Source of the DNA: Larus michahellis
Taxonomy: Eukaryota; Chordata; Aves; Charadriiformes; Laridae
Reading direction: 5' to 3'
DNA: 64,000 nucleotides
Assembly: GCF_964199755.1 (NCBI RefSeq)
Contig: NC_133914.1
Coordinates: forward strand, 4,171,868 to 4,235,867
Part shown: piece by piece, positions 11,896 to 22,805 of the stretch
Numbering within the stretch: the first letter of the stretch is position 1
How the letters are laid out: each line of letters starts with the position of its first letter
Notes under the pieces: generated by a model
The model's input: the letters and a program-made list of their open reading frames with translations, nothing else
The model's database searches: none
What the model was told of the DNA's origin: nothing
Made by a program: the position numbers and the translations under genes

Positions 11896-11928
11896 GCTGG
11901 GGGGGCTGGGGACGGGGCTGCCGCGGCC
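11896..11928 (-). other. CRYBG2: CRYBG2 5' UTR portion of the first coding exon
   Basis: On the minus strand GTGTTACAG precedes this segment and reads as a splice acceptor, so the start codon probably lies in the second exon of the transcript. No upstream noncoding exon could be identified with confidence. Confidence 0.4.
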
Positions 11929-13398
11929 CTGTAACACCCCACGCTGCTGGGCTCGGCCCCTGCGGCTGCTGCGCTGGGGCTGGCGGAGCTGCAGGGAGAG
12001 AAGGAGAGCTGAGCAGAAACCACCCTATGGGGACAAGCCCTGGACCCTGAAAACCAACCTGAGGGGACAAGCCAAACCCTAAAACCCCCTAGACCTTCCT
12101 TTGATCCTGCAGGACATGTTGGGGGGGGGGTCCTGTGAGCACAAGCGGTGGCTTTGGGGCTCTCTGCAATTCTGGGGGTGCTCGTGTGATCCCTCCTGGC
12201 ACATGCAGGACATGGGGGGCACCGTGAGTCCCTCAGCCTGCCCGCCCCGATGCTTCTGCATCCAGCAGAGACGGCGGGGAGCTCCGCCACGCCGCCAAGG
12301 TGGGCTGCGGCAGAGCCCGGCGAGCCGGCACAGCGCGGGTGAGTGTGCAGGATCCGGCCGTGCCATGCCGTGCCCCGAGTCATGCCGTGCCCCGAGCTGC
12401 GGGATGAGTCAGGCGGGCGGCAGGGCTGCGCCGAGTCAGCAAACACAGCAAACAAACAAGCCCAAAAAGCAACAGGCAAGCTGCTCCGCGGGGGAAAAGG
12501 GCCTGGCTGGCACCAGGACCAGAGCTGGGATGGCCAGAGGGTTCACGGGGGGAGGTGAGGACCTGAGCATCATCTTCCCTTGCCCTTTCCCTCTTGCTGC
12601 TCAGCAAAGGTGGGATGGGCCCGTCCACCTCTGCAGCCCCATTGGCTTGAGAAAACGAGCTGCACTGATCACCTGGCGCTTGCACCCCGGTCCAAGTGGG
12701 TGCCCAGCGCTCAGCTCCCGCGCCCTTGTGTTCGGTGCTGCAAAACGGGCATCGCTGCGGTCCCCGGGGCGCAGGGCAGGACACAGGGCCACCCGCGCCG
12801 CCTTGGCTCGGGGGGATGCCGGCGGAGGCGTCGCTGTGCCGTGGCTGCGTCCCTGCCCCAGAAGGGTTTTATTGCTGGGTTTGGGAAGCAGCTGACGCAG
12901 CAGGTGCTGGGGAGGGAGCCGGGAGCGCGCTGGCATCTCAGCATCTCCCAATTAGAAGCTGCTCCGTGTCACTGCCTGGCTACGGGGACAACAGCAGGGA
13001 TGGGGCTTTGGCTTCAGCCTTGGGGTCTCCCCGCAGGGGATGGGGACACCTCCCTGCAGTGCCCCCAGGGCTGGTTTCCCCAAGGGACACCTTGTGGGGG
13101 GGCCTCATCCTGCACCACCTGGGGATGGGCTCCCTCCGACGGCTGCAGGTTGGGCTTTACCAGTCCCTCAGGGGGGTCGGGGGAGGCCGGGGGCAGGCAG
13201 AGAAGTGCCGGGTGCAGGCAGCTGCCTGCCCCTTCCGCCAGCCCGCCACGCGCCCTCCGCGTCTGGCTCTCCCCGGCCCGGCAGGTCTTTCCGGTACAGA
13301 TAGGAAGAGTTTGTGTCATTTTCCAGCAGGCGATGAGACCTCGTCTGGGACAGCCAGCACCGCTCGGGGCTGGGACCAGCCTGGGCGGGGTGCCACAG

Positions 13399-13462
13399 CT
13401 GCATGGGCAAAGCCACATCTGCGTGGGCAAAACCACATCTGCATGGATTGGCAAAGCCACAG
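13399..13462. repeat. Three-copy tandem repeat
   Basis: Three imperfect units based on CTGCATGGGCAAAGCCACAT sit head to tail at 13399-13418, 13419-13438 and 13439-13462. The third carries a four-base insertion. Simple local duplication. Confidence 0.85.
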
Positions 13463-14103
13463 CTGGATCCCCAGGGCCACAGCACCTGCTGGTGGAAGAG
13501 GGATGGGTGCACTGGGTGGTGCTGGGGACAAGACAGGGCTCAGAGCAAACGGCCAAGAGCAGGGTCAGGCTGGAGGGACCCCCATCCTGAGCTGCCCCGA
13601 GCCAGGGCTCTGCGGTGGCACACGGGGACCCCCACACTGGGGAAGCTCCTGCCAGGGGTGGCGATGCCAGGGCAGTGCAGTTTGGGCAGGGACGTGTCCC
13701 CTCTCTGCCCTGCAATGTTGCCGTCCCGCTGGAGCCGCCTGGCACCCGGGCTTGCTTCAGCGCTGGTTTCTCAAGCGCTTGCTGGCGGTGCCCAGCTCTG
13801 TCATGCCTGTGGCCCCGGGGTGGCACCGGGACAGGGACGCCGGCTCCACACGGCACTGGAGCACGGGGGGGGAGGCAGGAGCTGCTGACTCAGCATCACG
13901 GCTGCCTCTCGCCCGGAGCCGGATTTCCAAAGATCACCAGGTCTGTCTTTCCCATCCCACCCCTGCAGCTGGATCCGGCACCCAGTGCCATCCTGGGCCG
14001 CCCAGTGCCCCGCCGGCCCTGGAACGGGAGCTCACCCCAGAGCCCTGCTCTGCCCCACCACCTCGGTTTTTTGCTAAAATATTTCCTACTGCAATGGTGG
14101 GTC

Positions 14104-14140
14104 AAGGACATAAGGACGTGAGGACACGAGGACACAAGGA
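14104..14140. repeat. Short AGGACA-type tandem repeat
   Basis: Four to five degenerate 8-9 base units of the form AGGACAYRAG lie in a row. No function is suggested. Confidence 0.6.
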
Positions 14141-15201
14141 TAAGACCCTGCAGCCTCCCAGCTGCTCCATCCCTGCCGGCCAGGACATGTCATGCTGGAT
14201 CCCAGTGGTATTGCCACACCGGGGCACCCGGCTCGGCTAATTAATCCCCCCTGGCCAAGCCAAGCCAACCTACTCAGCTCGTTTACTGCCTCCTGTCATC
14301 CCAAAGGGTCTCCCAGCACCCAGCCCAGGTCTCCCAGCACCCGAGTAAAAGGCGCAAGGTGCCCGTTTAATATTCAGAAGAGACGAAGGGGCCGAGGGCA
14401 GCGGCTGCGGCTGCCTTTGAGCCGGTGACCACGGATTAAGCCGAGCCTCCAGCCACGTCGGGCTGAGCCCCGTCGCCGCGGGGTGAGAGCGGACCTGCCG
14501 CCTTCAGGAAAATCAAGGATTTGGTTTGGGCGGCTGCTGCGCAGGCTGGGGTTCATTACGAGGGCAGGGGAACCGCCGTCTCCCCCCGCCGCCCCCGCCT
14601 CCCCACCACCTCGCTGTGTCACTGGCAACCGCATACCTCGAAGGGAGGAAGGGGACAGGGGCGGCAGGGGAGCCCCGCTGTCCCCCCAGCCCAGGTCGCG
14701 AGGCCACCAGAGGTGGAGGAGCCCCAGCTCACTCCGGTGGCTCTGGGGACGCGCTTTGGTGGCAGGAGCTGGGGTATAAGCCCAGCAGCCCCCGAAATTC
14801 AGGGATTGAAGGTGAGAGGGGCAGAGCTCAGCCCCCACCTTCCAGCCTCGTCCCCCCTCCCTGGCCAGTGCCAATCCCAGGGGAGCAGGGACCCATCCCA
14901 GCACCCGCCAAGACGGGGCATGGGTCCAAGCACTGGGCAACCCCCACGTGTGGCAGCTGGGATGGGAGCCCTCCGGCTCCCAGCACCGTGAAGCCTCCCT
15001 CCCCACAAGCACCCGTGCAAGCTGGGCCAGCCCAGGTGGCACCGTGTGCCCCGGGGTGTCCCCCACCCTGCACCCCCGTGTACCTGCCGGCCGAGGGTCC
15101 CGCCGTGCCGCCCGGGTGGCGAGCGGGGTGCTGTGCCGAGCGGGGCTGGGGGTGCTGCTCCCTGCACGCCGCGGCTGGGCGGACCGGCAGAGTCACCCGC
15201 C

Positions 15202-15247
15202 GAGCACCCAGCCCTCGCTGAGCACCCAGCCCTGAGCACCCAGCCCT
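15202..15247. repeat. Three-copy 14-base tandem repeat
   Basis: GAGCACCCAGCCCT occurs at 15202-15215, 15220-15233 and 15234-15247, the first two copies separated by cgct. Recent local duplication. Confidence 0.85.
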
Positions 15248-15424
15248 GGCGCAGCGGAGGTTTGGCATTCCTCAGGTGCTGACAGCCGGGGAGCCGGTCA
15301 GGCTGGTTCCCCTGCACCCAGCTCCTCCGTTTCCTCCGACTCAGCAGCGCCGGGAGGCAGCCCGGCCGGCCTGGGTGGCTCTGGGCCCCCCCGGACCCCT
15401 GCCCGAACACCCCCTCCCCGCCAC

Positions 15425-15509
15425 CCAGCTCGGTGAGGGTGATGGTGACCTCAGAGGGCGTCTTGGTGACCAGTTTGTCACCGCAACTCCAGCCAGCCAG
15501 CTGGGCCAT
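15425..15509 (-). other. Possible short coding segment, unassigned
   Basis: The minus strand opens with ATG and reads MAQLAGWSCGDKLVTKTPSE, then eight more residues (VTITLTEL), before a possible GT donor. Third codon positions are almost all G or C, as in real exons of this region, and the peptide is not low-complexity. It may be an unidentified first exon, but no continuing exon was found and the donor context (G|GTGGCG) is weak. It does not join CRYBG2 in frame. Confidence 0.2.
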
Positions 15510-16046
15510 CGCGTCAGCCGGCCTTGGCCAGGCCATGGGGCTAGCTGGGTCCCAACACGCTGTGGCTGGGGGTCCCCAGGGCTGTGATCACACCCGGATT
15601 CATCGGCTACATGGGGGTCCCACATGGAGCCCCTCACCCTGAAGCGCCTCCCCAGGAGGCTTCCAGTGCTGGAAGGTCTCCCAGGTCTCGCAGAGCTGGG
15701 GTTCTCAAGGGGGTTTGCGCTGGCTTGGGGACGGAGCAAGTGTCACAGTAGCCCTGGGCCACCGTGGGAGACCTGACCCCGGGGCGTAGGGCCTTTTCCC
15801 AGCAAGGCTTGGAGTGACAGCAGAGCCAGCACCCGCCCTGTATCCTCGACCTGCCCTCCCGCTCCTCCCCAGCACCTGCGGGTGCCCCGCCATGGTACCA
15901 GCCTTGCCCTGGGGCCACCACTCCTGGCTACCCACCCAGCCCGGGAGCCTCCTCGGCCACCGCCAGCCCAGCACAAGTGGCCATAGTTCAGTGCTGGTTG
16001 GGGTGCCCGGGGCCACCCAGCTCTGGGTGCCACCACTCACATGCTG

Positions 16047-16063
16047 GGGAAACTGAGGCACAG
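16047..16063. repeat. MIR-like SINE scrap
   Basis: GGGAAACTGAGGCACAG matches the reverse complement of the conserved CTGTGCCTCAGTTTC block of the MIR SINE consensus. Related copies lie at 18039, 22787, 35290 and, inverted, at 24319. Only the core is recognisable. Confidence 0.4.
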
Positions 16064-16570
16064 CCGAGCTCCCTCCACACCTTGGCCAGCAGCGCCGGGA
16101 TCCGGCCGGGGACGGGGAGCTGGTGGCTCAGCTGTGCTCCGCTCGCCACCGAGGTGGCTTTGCCGTCCTGGAGAAGCACCGGGTCATGCCGGCAGCTGGA
16201 GCAGGTCAGATGGACTCTGCCCCATCCCTCCCTGCCGCAGCCATCAGGACACGGTTGTGAAACCCCCCGGGAGGAGCCGCGCGCCAGTGAGGGGGCCGTG
16301 TCCCCAACCGCCCCTGCAGAAGGGTCTGTAAATGTCCCCTGTGCCAGTCCCCATTGGGGGCATCAGCTCTATTGACCCCCAGAACCACAGCGGGGGGAGC
16401 TCCAGGAGCCCTGGCCCAGGGGGCTGTGGTGGCAGGGCACCGAGCTGTGCTGTCCGAAAGCACCAGAGGAAGTGGCTCCATCCCATGTCCCCTTCCAAGG
16501 GACATCCACGGACATGTCCCAGGGACCCTCTCCCACCTCCCTGGGGAGCCGCACCAGGCTGGGTGGGCTG

Positions 16571-17220
16571 CAAAGGCAGAAATATTTATTGAATAAAATC
16601 TTGGGAGGGATGCCACTCACCGGCCCCAACCTTGACAGAGGCGAGGACAGCCAGGGCCATCGTGTCCTTCGGGTGTCAGCGAGATGCTCAGGGTGCCGAC
16701 AGGATGCGGGGAGCAGCACCCAGAGGTATCAGAGATGGAAATATCCACCCTGGCATGGCACCCCCAGACAGAGCCCCAGGAGGGTTTGATCGTGGCACCA
16801 AGCTGGGGAAAGCAGTGACGGGCAGAGACGTGTCCCCACGGCGCCACGGTGGTGACACGCTGGGAGCCCGGGGTGTGCCTGAGATTGGAGGGGGCTGCGA
16901 AACGAAAGCTTTTTCCATAGAAAGCGGGGTTTGTCGTACCCCGGGTGCAGCCCTGGAGCAGTAATGCTGCGGCGGGGGGGGGGCACGGGCATGGCCTGGG
17001 ACGTGGGGCTGGCCGGGGGGATGCCCTCCCCAAGAGCTGTGGGGACAGAGGGTCGCTGGATGCTTTGGGGGGACCCTCCTCTGTCCTTGTCCCCAAGGCT
17101 GGGGCAGCGTTTATGGAGCTGAGGGGTGCAGCGGATGATGGTGGTGGCTCCTCTTGGCTCTGAGGGTCCTTGGCTGGGGGGCCAGCCCCCACCCACGCAG
17201 CCCTCGGGGGCTGTCCCAGC
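16571..17220 (-). other. ZNF683: ZNF683 3' UTR
   Basis: The stretch between the ZNF683 stop codon (17221-17223) and the likely poly(A) signal. It contains no other recognisable feature. Confidence 0.5.
16585..16590 (-). terminator. ZNF683: ZNF683 poly(A) signal
   Basis: The minus strand reads AATAAA here, about 630 bases after the ZNF683 stop codon, giving a 3' UTR of about 17220 down to 16570. Confidence 0.6.
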
Positions 17221-19428
17221 TCAGATAGACTCCACCGAGGGACATGGCTGCTGCCTGGGGACACCATGGCGGGTCCCCACGTCCACCCCTGCCCACCCGG
17301 GCAGCCCCTTCCCCACCTCCCCCAGCATGAAGCCCTGCAGCAGCACCGTAGCCCGGCTGGGACGGCTCCCTCCTGCCTCCTCATCTTCCTCCTCCTGCCC
17401 TGGCCACCTGGCATCCAGGCTGGAGCACCCACTGGCCTGGCTGAGGCGGTCACAGGGGGCCAGGGGGACAGGAGGTGGGCGGCAGTGCTGGTGCAGGCGC
17501 CGGTGGAGCTGGAGGTGGATGCGCTGGGAGAAGCGGCCATGGCACTGGTGGCACTGGAAGGGCTTCTCGCCCGAGTGCAGCCGCAGGTGGGTCTTCAGGT
17601 TGCTGTTGCTGCTGAAGCTTTTGTGGCACGTCTGCGGGGGCGAGAGGATGGGGGGCTCAGGGTGGGTGCTGCACCCTGGTTTGGGACCCTCCCCCCCACC
17701 TTCCCGGCATCCATCGGGCACCTACCGGGCATTGGTGGGGCTTCTCGCCGGTGTGGACCAGGCGATGCTTCTGCAGATGTGCCAGCTGTGTGAAGCGCTT
17801 CTTGCAGACGGGGCAATGGAAGGGCCGCTCGCCGCTGTGCACCCGCAGGTGGACCTGCCGGGGGATGGGGGGCACAGAGCTATGGGGGGGGACACCCAGG
17901 GAACACATGAATTCAGGCTGCCCCGGCCCCCGCACCTCTTGGGAGCATCCCGCACCCCCAGGGGCACGGCTGGAGCACAGGGACCTAAATCCACCGCTCA
18001 TCTCCAAGCGCTTCATGCACTCAGGGCACTTTGCTGGGGGGAAACTGAGGCATGGGGAGCCCTGCCCGCACAGCTGGGACGAGCCACCACCACCCCTTGT
18101 CCCCTAAGGGTGCAGGAGGGGTGTGCGCCAGGCTGGGGTCGGGGAGCATCCCGGGTACCTTGAGGTTGGAGAGCTGCCTGAAGCTCTTGGCACAGACGCT
18201 GCACTCGTACTTGCTCCTGCCAACGTCCTTCCCCAGCTTGGGTGGGGGTGGCTTGGCCACGCTGTGGCTGGGCACCTCCGGCTGCGGGACAGAGCAGGGC
18301 ATCCCCCCCCGCGGCTGCAGGCACCCCCCTGCCCCACAGCCCGGGAAGGGGAAGGGCCCTCGGGGGAGAGGGAGAAATCCCACCCATGGCTTTGGCAGCC
18401 CAGGAGCGCCCTGGCCAGAGGGCAGGAGGGTCCCGCATGGCCACAGGCAGGGTGGCAGCTGGAGGAGGACACCTCTGCAGCCCTGCAAAGGTGACACCGG
18501 GGTCCCCATGTCAGCCAGCACGGGCTGCGGGGCCAGCAGAAGCGGGGAGCAGTGGGTGGCACAGGGAGGGAGGCAGGGCTGGGGCAGGAGGAGGGGGCAC
18601 AGGCTGCCCAGGTGGACCCTCAGCTCCCTAGGCAGCGGGGGGGGCAGCAGGGTCCCCGCCAGCACCGGCTCCGCTTGGCCAAAGGGCTCCTTCCTCCAGC
18701 CCTCTGCGGCTCCCTGCAGCTCTTCGGCCTCGGCTCTCTCTTCCTCCTCCTCCGTGCTGCAGGTGGGGACACCTTCGGCGCAGAGCGGTCGCGCTGGCGA
18801 AGGGGCCATGTCAAGCCCCGCGGGGGTCCTGCAGCTGGCGGCCCTGGTGGCACGGGGGGCTGTGGGCAGGGGAGCAGCCCAGGGGTCAGTGGGAGGGACG
18901 GGGAGCTCGGGGACAAGGGGCTGGTGGGGGGGAGCCTGACAGAGGCAGGAGCAAAGCTGTGTCTGCAGGAGAGACAGGAGCACCCGCTGCCGGATTTGTG
19001 GAGCCAGGGGTGCAGGCAGCTGCGAGGGGAGGCAGGGGAGGGTCTGCTGCTGGGGTGGGGGGGTGTCTACTGAGACCCCAGCCCCTAGCCAGGAGCCCTT
19101 TGGGGGCAGCAGCCCCTGGGGACGAGGGGTGAGAAACCGGCCACATCCCAGGGAAGAGAGGGAAGAGGCAGAGGAGGGCAGGGAGGAAGAGCAGGAGGAG
19201 GAAGGAGCGCAGGAGAGCTGAAGCAGAGAGCACCATCCCCTTCCCAGCCTCACCGTCATGGAGCCACAGGGGCCGCCATGGTGGTGGGTGCTGGGTGGGC
19301 TCCTGGCTGCGCCCCATGGGGAGCTCAGGGTGGGCAGGCAGCGGCCACAGGCAGCAGAGGCAGACGCCGAGGCCGCTGGGGCAGAGCAGGAGGTCGGGGA
19401 CCGTGGGACTGGGGTTCACGTAGCACAT
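17221..19428 (-). CDS. ZNF683: ZNF683 (Hobit), Blimp-1-related zinc-finger transcription factor
   Basis: Proposed coding exons: 19254-19428 (from ATG), 18159-18859, 17726-17854 and 17221-17631, which join in frame to 471 residues. Four C2H2 fingers follow the PRDM1 pattern, with the same exon borders as PRDM1 (after QLSNLK and after the CP of finger 3): [17 protein letters not shown].., [17 protein letters not shown].., [16 protein letters not shown].. and [17 protein letters not shown]... Before them is a Pro/Leu-rich region with a short acidic run ([11 protein letters not shown]). The first exon carries AWMCYVNPS.., which aligns with NWMRYVNPA.. near the end of the PRDM1 PR/SET domain; the rest of that domain is absent. 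Known role of the family: DNA-binding repressor in tissue-resident and effector lymphocytes. Fingers are certain. The 5' end and the 18859/18860 acceptor (CTGCCCACAG) are inferred; translation could begin upstream, in frame with exon 19254-19494. Confidence 0.82.
18039..18052. repeat. MIR-like 14-mer copy
   Basis: GGGAAACTGAGGCA inside the ZNF683 intron, one of five copies of this motif in the window. It matches the MIR core in reverse orientation. Confidence 0.35.
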
Positions 19429-19665
19429 CCAGGCGCCGCGACAGGGGACGGGGGTGGGGAGGGGGGCCTGGGGGACCCTTCTGGCCAGGGAGACCTGCAG
19501 TGGGGGGGAAACAACGAGCTGGGACCTGGAGCAGAGTTGTGGGGCTGGACCCTGCAGGCACCAGTTCTCGGCGCAGAGGTTCGGGGTGGTGGAAAGGGCA
19601 GAGGCGGGAGGGGTGCCCACGCATGGGGACATCCCCGGGGGACACGGCAGCGCGGTGGCTCCTAC

Positions 19666-19770
19666 CTGCTCCGCTCTGGTGCTGCGGCCGCCGATGAGCC
19701 CCGGTCGCGGCTGCGTTATGGTTCGGTGGCTGCTGGGAGCGTGAACAGGAAACCTGCGGGTTCGGGGGCC
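19666..19770 (-). other. ZNF683: Candidate ZNF683 5' exon
   Basis: The minus strand has a strong donor here, GAGCAG|GTAGGAGCC, and a matching phase-0 acceptor at 19494/19495 (CCCCCACTGCAG). This suggests a mostly noncoding first exon. An ETS-type AACAGGAAAC lies at its upstream edge. The upper boundary is a guess. Confidence 0.4.
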
Positions 19771-20997
19771 TTTGCTAAATTTGGAGAGGCGAGGTGAAGC
19801 CTCTTTGCAGGGAGGAAGAGGAGGAGGTGGGACCGGGTTGTGTCTGATAGACACGGCCCCATGGCCAGGGACTTGGCCCCCTTGCCAGGACACGGCCCAG
19901 CACTGGGAGCCACCACTAGTGACACCACGAGAGGGTCCCCCCCCGGAGCAGAAAACCCCCAGGAATGCAGAGGGAGGTCACCGTGTCCCCACCATGCTGA
20001 GGGCACTGGGGGCACTGGGAGCTCTGCAGGATGGGATGGGGACACAACAGGGCGCCAAGCCCCGCACATTTGGGCTTTCCTGCCCCAGCAAAGGGTGGCA
20101 TACATGCCACTGCTGCCCACCATGGGGACAGCGGGACCTCAGCCACCTGCCAGCCAATGCCACCGGCCCTGGCAGCACGGGGAGCCCGAAAGGAAGTGCC
20201 AGGAGCGGCAGCAGCCTCGGCTGGGGCCGGCCAACAGCCTGAGACCACATGAATGGCTCCCCTTAAACAGGGTGTTAACTCTGATACCTACTGGTGGCTA
20301 ACACGGTCACCGCTTTGAAGAGAAGCGCTCGGTGAGCGCACACAGCAGCTCCCAGCTGTGACGGCAGCCCCAGCCCCACGTTCCCAAGTGGGGTCCCTGA
20401 CCCACGGGGGCTGCCCTACTTCAGTGACAGTGGGAAGGGGACGTGTCCCACACCCATTCCAGTACCTCCCAAAATGCTGCCCCACTGGGGAAGACCAGAA
20501 GAAGCTGATTTCTCCTTCTCTGTGGGTTACACCGGAGCCTCTGGCCCCGCTCCAGCGCCCTTCGCAGGGAACACGGTGGCTTGAGGAACCACGTGCAAAA
20601 CACAACCAGGTGGGGAGTAGCAGGGGAAGGTTTGGGGGCAGAAACCTCCTTTCACACCCGTTTGCTTCGGGAGGGGAGGTTCCTGTGTGGGGTCCCAGAG
20701 AAGGGGAATGCAGCAGCTCCTGCCCAGCCACCCCAGAGCCACGGCCCTGCCTCCGCGGTGGTACCGGTGGGTACCAACTGAATCGCCTCAGGAACAGCCC
20801 CAGAGACAGAGGGGACACAGAGGGGTCCCCAGCAATCCCGGGGAGCCCAAGGGTGGCTGAACACCCACACGGGGCCCAGCATCCCATCCTCCTGGCCCCC
20901 CACAGGAGCAGGATCCGTCCCTCGCATCCCTCCAAGCGCTGTGGGCTCCTGTGAGGGGCAGCGATGGGGGGGTTCTGGGAGCCCTGGGGCCAGCTGC

Positions 20998-21082
20998 AGT
21001 GTGTGAGTGAGTGTATATGTGTGTGTGTGTGGGTGGGTGTGTGTGTGCATGCGTGTGTAAGCATGTGCAAGCCTGTGTACGT
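20998..21082. repeat. TG-rich microsatellite
   Basis: Imperfect (TG)n interrupted by TATA, GGTGGG and CATGC units. Polymorphic length would be expected. Confidence 0.85.
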
Positions 21083-21517
21083 GCCAAACCAGCCGAACCA
21101 GCTGGCCATGGCTCTGTGGGAAAACGGGAGCTCCCTGCCGCATCCCCCGGCATAGCCGGGGCTGGCTGGGGAGGATTTAGTCAGCACTGGGGAGGGTCCT
21201 CCCTGCGGCAAACCAGTTCCCCCAGCCACTGGGGGAACTGGAGGGACACTGGGGCAAGCCTGGGCCTTGAGTCACTGTGTGCAAAGGGAGGGACGAGGTA
21301 CAGGGCAGGCATATAGGTGACAGCAAGAAGGGGAAGGGAAAGGAAAAGTCGGAGGAGGCTGAGAGATATCAAGACACAGGACCAAAATAGCACCAGGGTT
21401 CAGTGGGGGCGGAGGGCGGGGGCAAGGCAGAGCTGGCATGGGGACAAGTGTCCTGGGACCTCAGAGCACGCCAGTCCCCTGGGGAAAGCCTCTGGGGGGC
21501 TGCAGAGCCTGGAGGGA

Positions 21518-21731
21518 ATGGCGGGGTGCCCGAGGCAGGGATGGCAGGGTGCTGGGGGGGGGTGGCAGCGTGCTCAGGAGGGCGGCAGGATGCCCAAGGG
21601 ATGGATGTCAGGATACTGGGGGGATGGCAGGGTGCCCAAGGCAGGGATCGCAGGGTGCTGGGGGGGGGTGGCAGCGTGCTCAGGAGGGCGGCAGGATGCC
21701 CACGGGATGGATGTCAGCCTGCTGGGGGGAT
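21518..21731. repeat. 106-base tandem duplication
   Basis: Two nearly identical 106-base units (21518-21623 and from 21624) carry the same sub-motifs (GGTGCCC, GGCAGGATGCCCA, GGGATGGATGTCAG) in the same order. Each unit is itself built from degenerate GGCAGGGTGCTGGGG blocks, so this is a higher-order minisatellite. Confidence 0.85.
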
Positions 21732-22771
21732 GATTGGGTGTCCAGGGGGCAGTTTTGCAGGTCTTTGGGTGTGTTACAAGCACTCAGGTGATGGTTAGCA
21801 GCTGGGCAGGAGGGAGGAGGAAGGGGAGTGCCGGGTGCTGGGGACTGGGGACGGGGATATTGAGGCAGCGAGCGCTCGGGGACTGCAGTGAGATGTCACC
21901 ACTTCCTCCCTGCCAGCACTTCAAAGAGGCAGCGGACGCCACCATCACCCCTGCCTGCACCCTGAGCTCGCAGCACCCACTCGGTGCTGCTCGACGCCCG
22001 AGCATCCACCCCTACAAAATGTCACACCTTCCCTGCTGCCCGTGATGGCTCAAGATAAGCGTCGCCGGTGGCAGCAGCTCATCAGCACACAGCCGGAACT
22101 GAGACCTGACACTCTCATGCTATGTGTGACCTGCGCTATCCCCCCCCACCTTGACCCCTCCAGCTCCCAGGCATGTTGCTGGCATCCCGGCAGCAGCATC
22201 CAACATCAGTCCCTGGACCATCCATGGAGCTGGGATTCCTGGCCGTGTGGGGTAATGGTGGCATCCCTGTCCCCAGGAGCTGGGACTCAGACCCCCCCAA
22301 ACCCCACCGTGCTCGCCCTTAGCCTGCGGTTGCTCTCAGTGTGGGGGCAGCCCTGGCAGCGGGTGCTTTTCGGAAATGCTCCCCAGCCCTTCCTGGCCCT
22401 TTCTCACTCTGTTCAAGTTGGGTTTTCCTGGAAGGACCTGAGAGCTTAAAACAACCCCGGGGCGTTGACAAGAAACAGCTTTGGGACTGGCCGCCCAGCT
22501 GGCATCCAGCGGGGAGAGCCGGGGCTTGCCGAGGTGCACTGAGTGCATCAGGTCTCTGCAGTGGCACGCGGGGATGGGGATGCTCCAGGGAGAGGCCTTT
22601 GCCCGTATGCCCAGGGCTCTCGGGGCACCCGCGGTGGCAGGGACAGAGCCACCCCAGTCCCTGGGCTCCCCCAGGTTACACTGAGCTGGGAACCGTCCCT
22701 AAGAAGGGGGCTGGTGTGGCGCGTCTCTCTATGGGTGGTCTCAAAGCACCCGAAAGCTCCTGGGCGTGAAG

Positions 22772-22805
22772 CCCATTTTATGAGTAGGGAAACTGAGGCA
22801 CAGCA
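22772..22805. repeat. MIR SINE fragment
   Basis: CCCATTTTATGAGTAGGGAA followed by ACTGAGGCACAG matches the reverse complement of the MIR segment CTGTGCCTCAGTTTCCTCAT..AAAATGGG with only a few differences. This is the longest and clearest of the MIR-like scraps here. MIRs are ancient amniote SINEs, rare in birds. Confidence 0.55.

Larger units (their letters stand above)
11929..16570. other. Intergenic region between CRYBG2 and ZNF683
   Basis: A GC-rich 4.6 kb stretch with no gene I can support. It must hold the CRYBG2 promoter and any upstream exon. Visible contents are short tandem repeats (13399-13462, 14104-14140, 15202-15247), a MIR-like scrap at 16047-16063, and one suspicious short coding-like segment on the minus strand (15425-15509). 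Long ORFs here read through GC-rich DNA on several frames at once and are not credible. Confidence 0.5.

Noticed and set aside
11896-11937. CRYBG2 start at 11937 (LQGRGSPVPS.. extension)
   Set aside because: It would need a GTG start and overlaps a good splice acceptor; the ATG at 11895 is simpler.
12580-15221. ORFs of 230-510 codons between CRYBG2 and ZNF683
   Set aside because: All frames on both strands stay open because stop codons are rare in this GC-rich DNA; no motif, splice logic or synteny supports a gene.
18886-19893. Single 335-residue minus-strand ORF as the ZNF683 N-terminus
   Set aside because: It runs through a donor, an intron and an acceptor, and ends in a different frame from the zinc fingers. 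Only the 19254-19494 part is credible as exon.
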